Shown here: piece by piece, positions 1-14,609 of the stretch
How positions within the stretch are numbered: position 1 is the stretch's first letter
How the letters are laid out: each line of letters begins with the position of its first letter
Assembly: GCF_000496755.2 (NCBI RefSeq)
Contig: NZ_AYKS02000012.1
Coordinates: forward strand, 1 to 63,140
Source: Serratia sp. DD3
GTDB lineage: Bacteria; Pseudomonadota; Gammaproteobacteria; Enterobacterales; Enterobacteriaceae
Reading direction: 5' to 3'
DNA: 63,140 nt
Made by a program: the position numbers and the translations under genes
Notes under the pieces: generated by a model
Told to the model about the DNA's origin: nothing
The model's input: only the letters and a program-made list of their open reading frames with translations
Databases searched by the model: none

Positions 1-1970
1 CAATATCACTGCTGATGGTGCCGGTGGTACCGCCATTGCCGATACTCAGGGTACCGGCATCAATGGTGGTCAAGCCACTGTGGCTGGCATCCCCCGTCAG
101 GGTCAACATGCCGTCACCCACTTTAAGCAGGCTGCCGCTGTCGGTTATCGAACCGGCATAGGTAGTATCAGTCGTCGTATTGTCGAGTTGCAGCTCGGCC
201 CCATTGGTCAGGCGCACTTCACCGCTGGTACCGGACAGGTTATGGGCGGTCTGGTTGTTGCCATTCAGGTCCAGTAACCCGCCATTGACGGTCACCGCCT
301 CGCTCGAGGCAAAGGCGTTCAACACATCGGTACGCAGCGTACCGGCATTCAGCATGGTACTACCGGTGTATTGCTGAGCAACCGTCGACAATACCAACAA
401 ACCTTCGCCCGCTTTGGTCAGGCTCTTGCCATCCCAGCCACTGGTGAAGGGCCCGGTCTGGTCAGTCAGCGCCTGGTCAATATCAAACGCCGTGCCGGCC
501 GCCAAGGTAAAGTTGCCGGTACCCTGAGCCTCCCCGCCTTGAGTCCAGGCCATTTGGAAACCCAGATTGTAATCGTTGCCATCTGCCGAGATATGCCCCT
601 CACGCAGCAGATAATCCAGCGCTATCGGATCCAGCGGGTTGTTGGTGAAATCCCCGGTGATCCCATTAGTCGTCTGGATCAGGGTATAGTTACTGGTGAT
701 GACTTCGCTGGCTTTCACCGGTGGCTGAGCATCATCAAAGCCACTGACCACCAGCGTGCCATCCAGCACCGCAGTATTTGCAACAATATCCGGCGTGGCT
801 CCAATGGTGACGTTCAGCGCTGAGCCGCTCTGCTGGGTAAACTCACCGCCCACATTCAGGGTTGAGCTCTGTAAACCAATTACCGTGGTTGCCCCGTTAT
901 AGGTGGTGTAGTCCCCGGTGGTGGTCAGGCTGCCCCCATTTTGTTTGAGGGTCAACGTGCCCGCTTGTACTTCCACACTGCCCTGATGAGACGTCCCGCC
1001 GCTCAAGGTCAATTCGCCAGCAGCCTGTTTGAACAGGTCGCCTTCGCCACTCAGCACGCCGGTATAGTCGTTGGCATCACTGCGGTTGAATATCAGCGTG
1101 GCGTTATTGGCAATATCACTGCTGATGGTGCCGGTGGTACCGCCATTGCCGATACTCAGGGTACCGGCATCAATGGTGGTCAAGCCACTGTGGCTGGCAT
1201 CCCCCGTCAGGGTCAACATGCCGTCACCCACTTTAAGCAGGCTGCCGCTGTCGGTTATCGAACCGGCATAGGTAGTATCAGTCGTCGTATTGTCGAGTTG
1301 CAGCTCGGCCCCATTGGTCAGGCGCACTTCACCGCTGGTACCGGACAGGTTATGGGCGGTCTGGTTGTTACCATTCAGGTCCAGTAACCCGCCATTGACG
1401 GTCACCGCCTCGCTCGAGGCAAAGGCGTTCAACACATCGGTACGCAGCGTGCCGGCATTCAGCAAGGTACTACCGGTGTATTGCTGAGCAACCGTCGACA
1501 ATACCAACAGCCCGTCACCATTTTTGGTCAGGCTCTTGCCATCCCAGCCACTGGTGAAGGGCCCAGTCTGGTCAGTCAGCGCCTGGTCAATATCAAACGC
1601 CGTGCCGGCCGCCAAGGTAAAGTTGCCGGTACCTTGAGCCTGCCCACCTTGAGTCCAGGCCAGTTGGAAACCCAGATTGTAATCCAGACCATCTGCCGAG
1701 ATATGCCCCTGATGCAGCAGATAATCCAGCACTACCGGATCCAGCGGGTTGTTGGTGAAATTCCCGGTGATCCCGTTAGTCGTATGGATCAGGGTATAGT
1801 TACTGGTGATGACTTCGCTGGCTTTCACCGGTGGCTGACCCTCAACAAAGCCACTGATCACCAGCGTGCCATCCAGCACCGCAGTATTCGCAACAATATC
1901 CGGCGTGGCTCCAATGGTGACGCTCAGCGTTGAGCCGCTCTGCTGCGTAAACTCACCGCCGATATTCAGT
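1..1970. repeat. 1110-bp direct repeat in the autotransporter passenger
   Basis: Bases 1 to about 860 recur at 1111 to about 1970 with an exact offset of 1110 bp (370 codons, so frame-neutral). The first ~395 bp differ at only a few positions (for example 270/1380, and 341 and 355 against their partners). The stretch matching 400-840 carries more differences. At least two copies are in the window and the array may continue to the left. Such near-identity points to recent duplication or gene conversion. Confidence 0.9.
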
Positions 1971-2011
1971 TGTGATGTATCCCGGCCGATATCGGTGATA
2001 CCGCCATTGGC
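1..2011 (-). pseudogene. Autotransporter adhesin, distal passenger segment (broken gene, cut by the window edge)
   Basis: This is the third piece of the gene that starts at 4411. On the minus strand the frame is open from the 7-bp duplication at 2005-2018 to the left edge. The translation is a Gly/Thr/Asn/Ser-rich beta-helix of the type seen in autotransporter-associated repeats, with recurring patterns such as GTLSIGNGGTTGTI, LTLSGGTSHQG and GGEFTQQSGS. Two copies of a 370-residue unit lie in it. No translocator beta-barrel is seen, so the C-terminus must lie left of the window. It has no start of its own and would be made only if both upstream frame breaks were corrected. Family level is confident; the target surface is unknown. 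Confidence 0.75.
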
Positions 2012-3248
2012 CATTGGCGGTGGTGTAATTACCGCTGGTATTAAATGCTCCAGCTTGCTGGAAGCTTAACGTACCACCGTTTACCAGCACCGACGCCACG
2101 GTGTTGTTCAGGCCGGAAAGAATTTGTGTGGTGTTCCCGGTTTTAAGCAGTGACCCGGTAGCCGCATTGGCAAAGCTGCCGGCAAAAGTGGCCTCGTTAA
2201 GCAAGCTGCCGTTATTGCCGCTATTATTGGCACCAATACTCAAGGTATGACCATAAAGATTGACGGTGTTACCCGCCAAGCCTTCAAGTGAGCCAATAGA
2301 GACCGTTGTGGTGCCCGTCGATTCAAGATTGAGCGTTGCACCGCTCTCCAACAACACCCGCGAACCCGCCGCATCCGCATTGCCCCACAGGTCGAGCGTG
2401 CCATTACGGGCCCATAGCCCGGTCCCGCCGGTACTGCTGTTCCCCTGAAAACGGACCCGACCCGCTGTTTCCGCCTTGGCACCCCAGGTACCCGCATCTG
2501 GCGTCATGCTCATATTCAGTGCGGCATTGTTGGTCAGAGTAAACAGACTACCGCCACCGTTGGCAGCCAGCACTGCGGAATTGAGGCCGTGGATCACAAA
2601 GGTCGGCATCTGGTGATTGGCGGCACCGTCAAAGGTGTAGGTTGAGCCTGAAATCAGATAAAAACCATGGGAAGTGGGGCCAAAGGTCTCAATGTTCACC
2701 GCACCGTTAATGTTAACATTGGCGCCACTAGTCGATTGTAGTTGAATACCGTGGGCATTGGTCCCATGGGTCTCGATGGTAGTATTTGCGCTATTAATAT
2801 TCAGTTGAGCCGCACCTGTCACCAGAAAACCAGAAGTGATGGAGTTGCTCAGGGAGCTGACATTAATGGTGTTTTGTGCTCCAGCCAACGTCACTATCGT
2901 TCCGGCATCCGCTGATTGCACCCCGGTCCCTTGGGCAGTCGTAATATTGAGATTGCCGTTGGAAAGAAACCTGCCCCCCAAATCCCCGCGCACACCAAAA
3001 CCGTTGAAGCCGGTGGTAGTGATATTGGTCGTGCCATTTAGGGTAATAGAAGCACCTGCTCCGGTGGCATGGGCGCCATAGGCTCTATTAACTCCACTGG
3101 CATTGCCACTTAGAGTAATATCCAATACGCCGCCAAGAGCGGTCGTGATACTCCCTCCTATGCCTGCCAACAATCCATTGATGCCAGTGACATTTATCGG
3201 ATCTCCGCTGACATTTATGGTGGTTGTCCCGGTACCGTTAAGATTCAC
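1953..3248 (-). pseudogene. Autotransporter adhesin, middle passenger segment (out of frame with both neighbours)
   Basis: This is a 431-codon open stretch in a frame different from the upstream piece and from the downstream piece. The sequence is a low-complexity beta-helical passenger (for example INVTGINGLLAGIGGS and VNINGAVNIETFGPTSHG). The same frame is open from about 3330, just after the 9-base G tract (minus strand), so the real junction is there and not at the first ATG. It ends prematurely at 1953 because a 7-bp tandem duplication (GCCAATG twice on the minus strand) at 2005-2018 shifts the frame. Removing one copy restores a reading TANGGITDIGRD that runs on to the left. Whether the cell makes a full protein cannot be told from one sequence. 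Confidence 0.75.
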
Positions 3249-4411
3249 CGAACCATTTGTAGCATAAACCCCATGGCTACCCCCACCACTGGTGGTGATA
3301 TTGGCATCGGCAAGGGTGATTGATGCCCCCCCCCGGTAGCATAGGCACCGTAGGCGTTATTTTCAGTGGTTGATACGGTGGTCAAGCCGGAAATCGTCGC
3401 ATGCCCGCCACTTGCTGCGGTAATGGCATGACTTCTCACCGCTGCTGTTAAACCGCCATGTAGCAAGGCTTGCCCGCCTGCTCCATTGGCCGTCAGTCCT
3501 CGGGTACTCGCTGCCGTAGTACCTATAACGGAGACCAGATTGGTTACATCCAAGGTCGAATTTGAACCCAGCAGCATGCCGGTGCTACCACTGCCAGTCA
3601 GCGTGATGTTATTAGTTGCCGCACCAGAACCGTGCAAATTAAACGTGGCATTACTGCCTACGCTAATACCCTGGCTATTGGTTGCCGCATTCCTCAACAG
3701 TAGAGAACCATTGACCGTCAGCACATTACTGGCATTGGTAGAGGTGATCAAACCCGCACCACCGTTACCCCCGGTGATGTTAATATCGACATTATTCAGC
3801 GTTATGGTTCCAGCGGTACCCAGGTTGCCTGCTGCCGCCCCCCAAACTGTTCCAGAACCTACAAATGTATACAGACCAGAAATGGCAATGTTTCCACCGG
3901 TGCCTGTGCCTCCCGTATGGAGGCCATAAGAGCCAGCGCCAGAACTGGCGAAAGGCGAAATGGTCAGGTTATTGAGTAAAACCTGTGCGCCCGTGTTAAA
4001 TGCCCGCACAAATTCGGCAGTATTATTGGCTGATGATAACAGCGTGATATCACCACTGTTCTCTATGGTGCCTGCCGTTGTCTCAAAGACATAAGTAGAG
4101 CCTGTATAACTACCATCAGGAACAGTACATGTACCACCGGGAACATCCATGGTCACCGAACCACCCGGCGTGATAGAACAGGCAGCATAACTTGCGGTAG
4201 ACACGCCCACCAAGGTCAGGGAAAAACAGCCCAACAAGGCTTGACTTAAACGCGATAGCCGACAAATAGGCGTTGAACTGTCGGTTACTGAAGGCGTAGG
4301 CGTTTTAATGGAAACTGACTGACCAGCAGCGCGGTTTTTGGCGTATTCAGCCACAGCGACATAATTCCCCAAAGAAGCATTCCATACTGACTTGAAAAAT
4401 TTACTATTCAT
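3245..4411 (-). CDS. Autotransporter adhesin, N-terminal part with extended signal peptide
   Basis: The 388-residue product begins with an extended signal peptide region typical of large type V secreted proteins (MNSKFFKSVWNASLGNYV). A hydrophobic signal core follows near residues 55-78 (LLGCFSLTLVGVSTASYAA). The rest is a Gly/Thr/Ser/Asn-rich passenger predicted to form a beta-helix outside the cell. The frame is lost at nine consecutive G (plus-strand C at 3326-3334): the next residues should read TGGGASITLADANI, as in a paralogous repeat in the same gene (TGAGASITL), and ten G would give this. The frame instead runs into a stop at 3245. A slipped-strand phase switch, a fixed mutation or a sequencing error are all possible. 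Confidence 0.8.
   Translation of the reverse strand: MNSKFFKSVWNASLGNYVAVAEYAKNRAAGQSVSIKTPTPSVTDSSTPICRLSRLSQALLGCFSLTLVGVSTASYAACSITPGGSVTMDVPGGTCTVPDGSYTGSTYVFETTAGTIENSGDITLLSSANNTAEFVRAFNTGAQVLLNNLTISPFASSGAGSYGLHTGGTGTGGNIAISGLYTFVGSGTVWGAAAGNLGTAGTITLNNVDINITGGNGGAGLITSTNASNVLTVNGSLLLRNAATNSQGISVGSNATFNLHGSGAATNNITLTGSGSTGMLLGSNSTLDVTNLVSVIGTTAASTRGLTANGAGGQALLHGGLTAAVRSHAITAASGGHATISGLTTVSTTENNAYGAYATGGGHQSPLPMPISPPVVGVAMGFMLQMVR
3326..3334. repeat. Homopolymer C9 (G9 on the coding strand) at a frame break
   Basis: Nine consecutive C lie inside the autotransporter coding region exactly where the reading frame changes. Ten bases would keep the upstream and middle pieces in one frame. 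This is the classic configuration of a phase-variable slippage tract. Confidence 0.75.
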
Positions 4412-5021
4412 TTATTGTTGATCCTGAATGTAATAAAAATGATAGTGACTTGTCCGTTTATAACCAATAAAAAAGAAATGCTGCAAATAGTATTGAATTG
4501 TTATGATTTATTTTTGCGCCTCGATATTATATATTACACGGGTAAATTTCGAGCTTTTTTATCGTAAATATATTTTTCAAAGCGCTTGCATCATAATCCA
4601 TTATCAAGCTGTTATCGCTAAATTGATTCAAGTTGCAGCCAACAACTCTGCAACTTGAATGACCACAGATATCAATGACCTCAATGTGTTACGCCGCCTA
4701 CCACATTCAAATCTGGCTCCCGGCACAGAGTCTGGGATAATTAACTTCAGCGCTGATAAGACTGTCTCAGCGGCCATTCTCGCTTGCCCTGGGTAACAGA
4801 CGGCCTGCTCTGCAGGTTACCATCCCCTTGCCTTTAACCTGGTGCCACCCACTTCACGGTGGTCATCGTTTTCCCCTCTGTCCTGATCAACTACGCTTTC
4901 GATTGGATAACGTAAGCCATATTGTTAACCTCACTTCCCCTATTTGAAGGTGTAACTTTGCCTGACTTTGCAGCAAAGCGACCACAGCTTAGCCATCTGA
5001 GCTAAAACTATAAAAATATTC
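4412..5021. other. Intergenic region with a 12-bp inverted repeat
   Basis: This is AT-rich upstream sequence of the autotransporter, then a perfect 12-bp inverted repeat at 4627-4638 and 4648-4659 (TTCAAGTTGCAG and its complement). The same core word recurs near 39145 as part of another hairpin. No convincing gene is seen. Confidence 0.6.
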
Positions 5022-5050
5022 TTGACCCCTTAGCCGAGTCTCCCTATAGT
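5022..5050 (+). promoter_or_regulatory. Sigma-70 promoter of tRNA-Ser
   Basis: A -35 TTGACC at 5022-5027 and a -10 TATAGT at 5045-5050 are separated by 17 bp, close to consensus, and lie 36 bp before the tRNA. A 7-bp inverted repeat (GTTGCAC/GTGCAAC, 5059-5080) sits in the leader. Confidence 0.75.
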
Positions 5051-5086
5051 ACCGCCCCGTTGCACACTGTGTTGTGCAACAAAAAC

Positions 5087-5176
5087 GGTGAGGTGTCTGA
5101 GTGGCTGAAGGAGCACGCCTGGAAAGTGTGTATACGCGAAAGTGTATCGAGGGTTCGAACCCCTCTCTCACCGCCA
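5087..5176 (+). tRNA. tRNA-Ser, anticodon GGA
   Basis: This 90-nt class II tRNA closely resembles E. coli serW/serX. The acceptor GGTGAGG pairs with TCTCACC, the T arm is GAGGG-TTCGAAC-CCCTC, the long variable arm is present, and the 3' CCA is encoded. The anticodon loop contains CTGGAAA, giving GGA. A promoter lies just upstream and a rho-independent terminator just downstream. Its last 16 bases plus six more recur at 8501-8522, so the gene has served as an insertion site. Confidence 0.95.
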
Positions 5177-5188
5177 AATTAAGAGAGA

Positions 5189-5216
5189 AAGCCTGAATTC
5201 GCGTTCAGGCTTTTTT
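5189..5216 (+). terminator. Rho-independent terminator after tRNA-Ser
   Basis: GCCTGAAT...TTCAGGC stem followed by six T. A near copy of this hairpin lies at 8524-8557. Confidence 0.85.
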
Positions 5217-5395
5217 GCTTTTATATTCCCCCACACTGAGAGGCTTTTGCCTTCAGTAACTTTTCCTTGTCCCATGTTGGACTCGTGCCTAATAAACACA
5301 CCTGCTGATACTGCCAACGAATCCCCTACAGTGCTGGTTCTTCAACCTGCCTTGGTGCTAGCTAGTTGTCGGCAGCGGCGTGACCCAAGAGCGGT

Positions 5396-5433
5396 AAAAA
5401 AAGAAGCTGCAACGTTATCCGCTGCAGCTTCTT
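5396..5433 (-). terminator. Rho-independent terminator of katG
   Basis: The stem AAGAAGCTGCA/TGCAGCTTCTT (5401-5411 and 5423-5433) is followed on the minus strand by a T run (plus-strand A at 5396-5400), 60 bp after the katG stop. Confidence 0.8.
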
Positions 5434-5493
5434 CAAAAGCTTAACTGACAAGGATTAAGCTTGATGCTGGTGCTTTTTCAACTGCTGACTTAT

Positions 5494-8500
<3,007 letters not shown>

Positions 8501-8522
8501 CCCTCTCTCACCGCCAAATTAA
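8501..8522. repeat. Displaced copy of the tRNA-Ser 3' end (att-like repeat)
   Basis: 22 bp identical to 5161-5182. The match stops sharply on both sides (base 8500 is G where 5160 is C; base 8523 is A where 5183 is G). Confidence 0.8.
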
Positions 8523-8523
8523 A

Positions 8524-8557
8524 CCAAAAAGCCTGAATGCAAATTCAGGCTTTTTGG
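8524..8557 (+). terminator. Rho-independent terminator, second copy of the tRNA-Ser type
   Basis: CCAAAAAGCCTGAAT pairs with ATTCAGGCTTTTTGG. It directly follows the displaced tRNA 3' end and is probably the original terminator of the tRNA gene before the insertion (inference). Confidence 0.75.
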
Positions 8558-8736
8558 TTATCTTTAAAACCCTATTCATATTCTTGCTGCAAATACTCCA
8601 CACTCTCTTGATGCAAGACATACACTTTTTTACATAAAGGTGTATGGTAGCTGGCAACAATTCGAGACGGGATACACTATGCCCAGCCATATGCCCCGCC
8701 ATTTGTTCTCTTTTCGAGATTTGGTTTACTAGCCCG

Positions 8737-10428
8737 ATGAAAACCCAAAGAATTAACCAAATACGCCCCTTCAGTGCATTAATCGACGCCTGTTGGCGAG
8801 AACCTTATTCCCTGCAACGTTTATTAAAAGACGCCATCGCCGGCGTGACAGTTGGAATTATTGCCATCCCGTTGGCAATGGCGCTGGCCATTGCCAGTGG
8901 TGTCCCCCCACAATATGGGCTCTATACTGCCGCCATTGCCGGTATAGTTATCGCGGTCAGCGGCGGTTCACGCTACAGCGTTTCTGGCCCGACAGCGGCA
9001 TTTGTGGTGATCCTGTTCCCAGTTTCACAGCAATTTGGGCTTTCTGGCTTATTGATTGCCACCCTGCTTTCCGGCATATTCCTGCTGATTATGGGGCTGG
9101 CTCGCTTCGGGCGTTTAATTGAATACATCCCGCTCTCTGTGACCCTCGGTTTTACCTCTGGCATCGCCATTACCATCGCCACTATGCAGGTGAAAGATTT
9201 TTTTGGTCTGCAGTTAAGCGAAATGCCAGAAAACTATATCGGCAAGGTCTATGCCCTGCTGCACGCGCTACCTACCCTGAATTTTGCTGATACCTTGATA
9301 GGCGTAGTCACTTTACTGGTATTGCTGATATGGCCAAAACTTGGCTGGCGTATTCCTGGCCACTTGCCCGCTTTACTGGCTGGAACAATGGTAATGGCCA
9401 TTCTGGCGTATTTTGACTTCCAGGTCGCCACCATCGGCTCCCGTTTCAGTTTCCAACTTGCCGATGGCAGCCAAGGCCAGGGGATACCCCCTATCCTGCC
9501 ACAATGGGTATTACCGTGGGAATTACCCGCTGCCAATGGCAAAACCACCGCGTTAAGTTGGCATCTGTTTTCAGCTTTGCTGCCTGCTGCATTTTCCATG
9601 GCGATGCTCGGTGCTATTGAATCGCTGTTATGCGCTGTGGTACTCGATGGAATGACCGGCAAAAAACACCATTCCAATGGTGAATTGATCGGTCAGGGCA
9701 TGGGTAATATTATCGCCCCATTCTTTGGTGGGATCACCGCCACCGCTGCCATTGCGCGGTCTGCAGCCAATGTGCGTGCCGGGGCAACATCACCGATATC
9801 CGCAATTATTCACTCACTGATGGTGCTGCTGGCGTTACTGCTACTGGCTCCCTGGCTCTCCTATTTGCCGCTGGCGGCGATGGCATCCCTGTTGTTATTG
9901 GTGGCCTGGAATATGAGTGAAGCGCATAAAGTGGTTTATTTACTGCGGCGCGCCCCTAAGGATGACATTCTCGTCATGCTACTCTGCCTGTCGCTCACGG
10001 TGTTATTTGATATGGTGATCGCCATTACCGTGGGTATTGTACTGGCGTCACTGCTCTTTATGCGGCGTATCGCCCGGATGACCAAGTTAAGTGAGCTGAG
10101 TGCGGCAGATGACCGCCTGATAATGCGCGTTAATGGCCCACTGTTTTTCGCCGCTGCTGAACGTATTTTCAACGAACTGACGTTACGTGGTGAAGGCTAT
10201 CGCACCATTATCTTGCAATGGGATGCCGTGCCGGTGCTGGACGCCGGGGGGTTAAATGCACTGCAGCGCTATATTGATGCCTTACCGCCTGGTAAAGAGT
10301 TGGTGATCACCGATATGCCTTTCCAACCGTTGAAAACCCTGGCCCGAGCCCGAATGCAACCCATCGACGGGAAATTATATTTCTACCCTACGTTGCCTGA
10401 TGCTCTAAAGGCGCTGGACGCTCAATAA
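8737..10428 (+). CDS. dauA: SulP-family C4-dicarboxylate transporter DauA
   Basis: The product is an inner-membrane SulP/SLC26 carrier of about 563 residues from ATG 8737. E. coli DauA (YchM) takes up succinate and other C4-dicarboxylates at acid pH. Membrane segments fill roughly residues 30-430. Family motifs include [23 protein letters not shown] and [17 protein letters not shown] near the start and [18 protein letters not shown] later. A cytoplasmic STAS domain occupies the last ~120 residues ([13 protein letters not shown]). A frame-open extension back to 8644 is not used by relatives; ATG 8737 aligns with the E. coli N-terminus. The stop codon lies inside the first unit of a 17-bp tandem repeat. 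The gene is convergent with kdsA. Confidence 0.93.
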   Translation: MKTQRINQIRPFSALIDACWREPYSLQRLLKDAIAGVTVGIIAIPLAMALAIASGVPPQYGLYTAAIAGIVIAVSGGSRYSVSGPTAAFVVILFPVSQQFGLSGLLIATLLSGIFLLIMGLARFGRLIEYIPLSVTLGFTSGIAITIATMQVKDFFGLQLSEMPENYIGKVYALLHALPTLNFADTLIGVVTLLVLLIWPKLGWRIPGHLPALLAGTMVMAILAYFDFQVATIGSRFSFQLADGSQGQGIPPILPQWVLPWELPAANGKTTALSWHLFSALLPAAFSMAMLGAIESLLCAVVLDGMTGKKHHSNGELIGQGMGNIIAPFFGGITATAAIARSAANVRAGATSPISAIIHSLMVLLALLLLAPWLSYLPLAAMASLLLLVAWNMSEAHKVVYLLRRAPKDDILVMLLCLSLTVLFDMVIAITVGIVLASLLFMRRIARMTKLSELSAADDRLIMRVNGPLFFAAAERIFNELTLRGEGYRTIILQWDAVPVLDAGGLNALQRYIDALPPGKELVITDMPFQPLKTLARARMQPIDGKLYFYPTLPDALKALDAQ

Positions 10429-10471
10429 CTACACTGTCTCAATAACTACACTGTCTCAATAACTACACTGG
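10421..10471. repeat. 17-bp tandem repeat, three copies, at the dauA stop
   Basis: CTCAATAACTACACTGT occurs at 10421-10437 and 10438-10454, with a third copy differing at the last base at 10455-10471. The first copy contains the dauA TAA. Confidence 0.95.
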
Positions 10472-10512
10472 CCCGGCTACTTACGCCAGGCCAGTTGCTT
10501 ACCGCCAACAGC

Positions 10513-12211
<1,699 letters not shown>

Positions 12212-12600
12212 AGGTATCCCATCAAAAACGGTATTTTCGTTGTGGCAAGTTTAATGATCAGGTACAGGCACCCCAGTGCCAGCACAAACGCCAAATGCGC
12301 AAACGCCTGCTTAGTGTTCTGTTACCCAAGGCAACATGACCCAGCAGGATATAAATAATAACGCCAAATAACTTTTCGGTCAGCCATGTGTCGCCACCCA
12401 GGAGCGGATAAGTTCCACCAAGTACCAATAACGTCACATGTTTAAAAACAGCAGCGTATCATTGATATAGGGCACTATTTCCACCCAACGCCGCTGTATT
12501 ATTGACCACCCTGCCACGGCCAAAAAACCACAACACAAATAGGCTAATACTGATCGCTAACGCTAATATGTGCGGCTGCTTCAGCCCTTGATGGCCATCA
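12212..12600 (-). pseudogene. sirB2: Decayed sirB2 (ychQ)
   Basis: This 389-bp slot is where the ~130-residue SirB2 membrane protein should be. Pieces can be read in different minus-strand frames. WSIIQRRWVEIVPYINDTLL comes from the middle, then a stop. LTEKLFGVIIYILLGHVALG follows in another frame, and LALGCLYLIIKLATTKIPF lies at the end. At least two frameshifts and an in-frame stop are needed to explain this, so no functional product is expected. Synteny between prmC and sirB1 supports the call. Confidence 0.85.
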
Positions 12601-13485
12601 TCACATCCCTGATTGCTGAGGAGGTTTCTGGCCCAGCGTCACCCGCTCATTGCCGCCATAATCACGGTAAGTATCAACCGCAATAAACCCAGCATGCTGC
12701 AATAAAGCGCGTACTGCCTCCCCTTGCTGCCAACCATGTTCTAGCAATAACCACCCTTCTGGCTGTAAAAAGCCGGGAGCTTGCTGTACGATAGCCGCCA
12801 AGTCCGCCAAACCACTCTCTGCCGCCACTAACGCACTATCAGGCTCAAAACGCACATCACCTTGCAGCAGATGAGGATCATTTTTATCAATATAAGGTGG
12901 GTTACTGACAATCAGAGAAAATTGCTGGCCAATAACCGGCGTAAACCAGCTGCCTTGCAAGAAATGCGCATTGCTGATGGCCAATTTTCGTGCATTATGT
13001 TGTGACAGTGTCACGGCCTCCGGCTGCAGATCAACACCGGTTACCTGGCAATCGGGCCGTTCACTGGCGAGAGCCAACGCAATGGCCCCGCTGCCGGCGC
13101 CTAGATCCAAAATGCGACAGGGCGCGGTGGGTAAGCGCGCCAATGCCTGTTCAACCAAACATTCGGTATCTGGACGCGGGATCAGGGTCGCCGGGGATAC
13201 CGACAATGGCAACGACCAGAATTCGCGTTCACCAATTAGATAGGCCACCGGTTCACCACGCTCGCGGCGAAGCAGTAAACCCTCTAATTGCGCTATTTGC
13301 GGCTCAGTCAGCAGCGTCTCACCAAAGGCCAACAGGAACGTTCTGGCATGGCCGGTAACGAACCCCAATAGGATCTCGGCATCCCGCTTGGCGCTGTTAT
13401 TGTGTGTCAAGCGGGTATCGTGTGACAAGCGGGTATCGTGTTTCAAACGGGATACCGCGGTTTTCAGCCAGGATTGATAATCCAT
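12601..13485 (-). CDS. prmC: Release factor glutamine methyltransferase PrmC
   Basis: PrmC N5-methylates the glutamine of the GGQ motif in release factors RF1 and RF2, using S-adenosylmethionine, in the cytosol. Visible motifs are ILDLGAGSGAIALALASERP (SAM binding) and IVSNPPYI (catalytic NPPY). At 294 residues it is longer than E. coli PrmC (277). The extra length is an N-terminal insertion KHDTRLSHDTRLTHNN encoded by an 18-bp repeat at 13407-13460. Its ATG overlaps the prfA stop by one base (TAATG), which couples the modifying enzyme to its substrate RF1. Confidence 0.95.
   Translation of the reverse strand: MDYQSWLKTAVSRLKHDTRLSHDTRLTHNNSAKRDAEILLGFVTGHARTFLLAFGETLLTEPQIAQLEGLLLRRERGEPVAYLIGEREFWSLPLSVSPATLIPRPDTECLVEQALARLPTAPCRILDLGAGSGAIALALASERPDCQVTGVDLQPEAVTLSQHNARKLAISNAHFLQGSWFTPVIGQQFSLIVSNPPYIDKNDPHLLQGDVRFEPDSALVAAESGLADLAAIVQQAPGFLQPEGWLLLEHGWQQGEAVRALLQHAGFIAVDTYRDYGGNERVTLGQKPPQQSGM
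13407..13460. repeat. prmC: In-frame 18-bp repeat near the prmC start
   Basis: Two near-identical 18-bp units (13407-13424 and 13425-13442) and a degenerate third (13443-13460) encode repeated HDTRL(S/T). They account for the extra N-terminal residues of PrmC. Confidence 0.85.
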
Positions 13486-14570
13486 TAGTCTGACTCAGCA
13501 GAGAGCGCCGCCAGTTGGTCAGCCTGATATTCCTGCACAATCGGCTGGATCAGCATATCCAATTTGCCTTCCATCACTTCATCCAGGCGATAAAGTGTCA
13601 AGTTAATGCGGTGATCAGTCACGCGCCCCTGCGGGAAGTTATAAGTCCGGTTGCGGTCTGAACGATCACCGCTGCCCAGCAGGTTGCGGCGGGTAGACGC
13701 TTCAGCTTGTTGACGTTTGGCCATCTCTGCTGCACGAATACGCGCCCCCAGTACCGACATCGCCTTGGCTTTGTTTTTGTGCTGTGAACGTTCATCCTGG
13801 CACTCCACCACGATGCCGGTTGGCAAGTGGGTAATGCGGATAGCCGAATCGGTGGTGTTTACGTGTTGCCCACCGGCACCGGAGGAGCGAAAGGTATCAA
13901 TCTTCAAATCAGCCGGGTTAATATCCGGCAATTCCGCCTCAGGAACTTCCGGCATCACCGCCACCGTACAAGCCGAGGTGTGAATGCGCCCCTGGGACTC
14001 GGTTTCCGGCACCCGCTGTACACGATGCCCACCCGACTCAAACTTTAATTGACCGTATACACCCTCACCAGAGACTTTGGCGATCACCTCTTTGTAACCA
14101 CCGTGCTCCCCATCGTTGGCGCTCATCACTTCAACACGCCAACGGCGCGCTTCAGCATAACGGCTATACATGCGGAACAAATCACCGGCAAAAATAGCCG
14201 CTTCATCCCCACCGGTACCGGCGCGAACTTCCAGGAAGCAACTGCGCTCATCATCAGGATCTTTGGGCAACAACAAGACCTGTAACTGCTGCTCCAGCTC
14301 TTCTGACGCGGCCTTCGCCTGTTTCAACTCATCCTGCGCCATTTCACGCATTTCCGGATCATCCAGCATCATTTCTGCCGTCGCCAAATCTTCCTGCACC
14401 TGGCGCCATTGCAAAAAGCAGCTGCTGACATCCGTCAACTGTGCATATTCACGCGATAACCCGCGAAACCGATCCTGATCGGCAATAACCCCGGCATCGC
14501 CGAGTAACGCCTGAACTTCTTCATGGCGCTCTTGTAACGCTTCCAGTTTGGCAACAATAGAAGGTTTCAT
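13485..14570 (-). CDS. prfA: Peptide chain release factor 1 (RF1)
   Basis: RF1 recognises UAA and UAG in the ribosomal A site and triggers peptide release. The length of 361 residues matches the family (360 in E. coli). The catalytic GGQ is in [15 protein letters not shown] near residue 235, and the stop-recognition region with [16 protein letters not shown] lies before it. It sits 39 bp after hemA and one base into prmC, all leftward, as in E. coli. Confidence 0.97.
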   Translation of the reverse strand: MKPSIVAKLEALQERHEEVQALLGDAGVIADQDRFRGLSREYAQLTDVSSCFLQWRQVQEDLATAEMMLDDPEMREMAQDELKQAKAASEELEQQLQVLLLPKDPDDERSCFLEVRAGTGGDEAAIFAGDLFRMYSRYAEARRWRVEVMSANDGEHGGYKEVIAKVSGEGVYGQLKFESGGHRVQRVPETESQGRIHTSACTVAVMPEVPEAELPDINPADLKIDTFRSSGAGGQHVNTTDSAIRITHLPTGIVVECQDERSQHKNKAKAMSVLGARIRAAEMAKRQQAEASTRRNLLGSGDRSDRNRTYNFPQGRVTDHRINLTLYRLDEVMEGKLDMLIQPIVQEYQADQLAALSAESD

Positions 14571-14609
14571 GCGTGATTTTAAACCCTGTTATATAGAAGA
14601 TAACTCATG

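Noticed and set aside
371..1933. Open frames of about 150 codons on the plus strand at 371-823 and 1481-1933
   Set aside because: They are antisense to the autotransporter passenger and look conserved only because they lie in the two copies of the 1110-bp repeat.
5059..5080. Inverted repeat GTTGCAC/GTGCAAC in the tRNA-Ser leader as an operator
   Set aside because: Too short to call and tRNA genes of this type are not known to have such operators; noted only as a leader hairpin.
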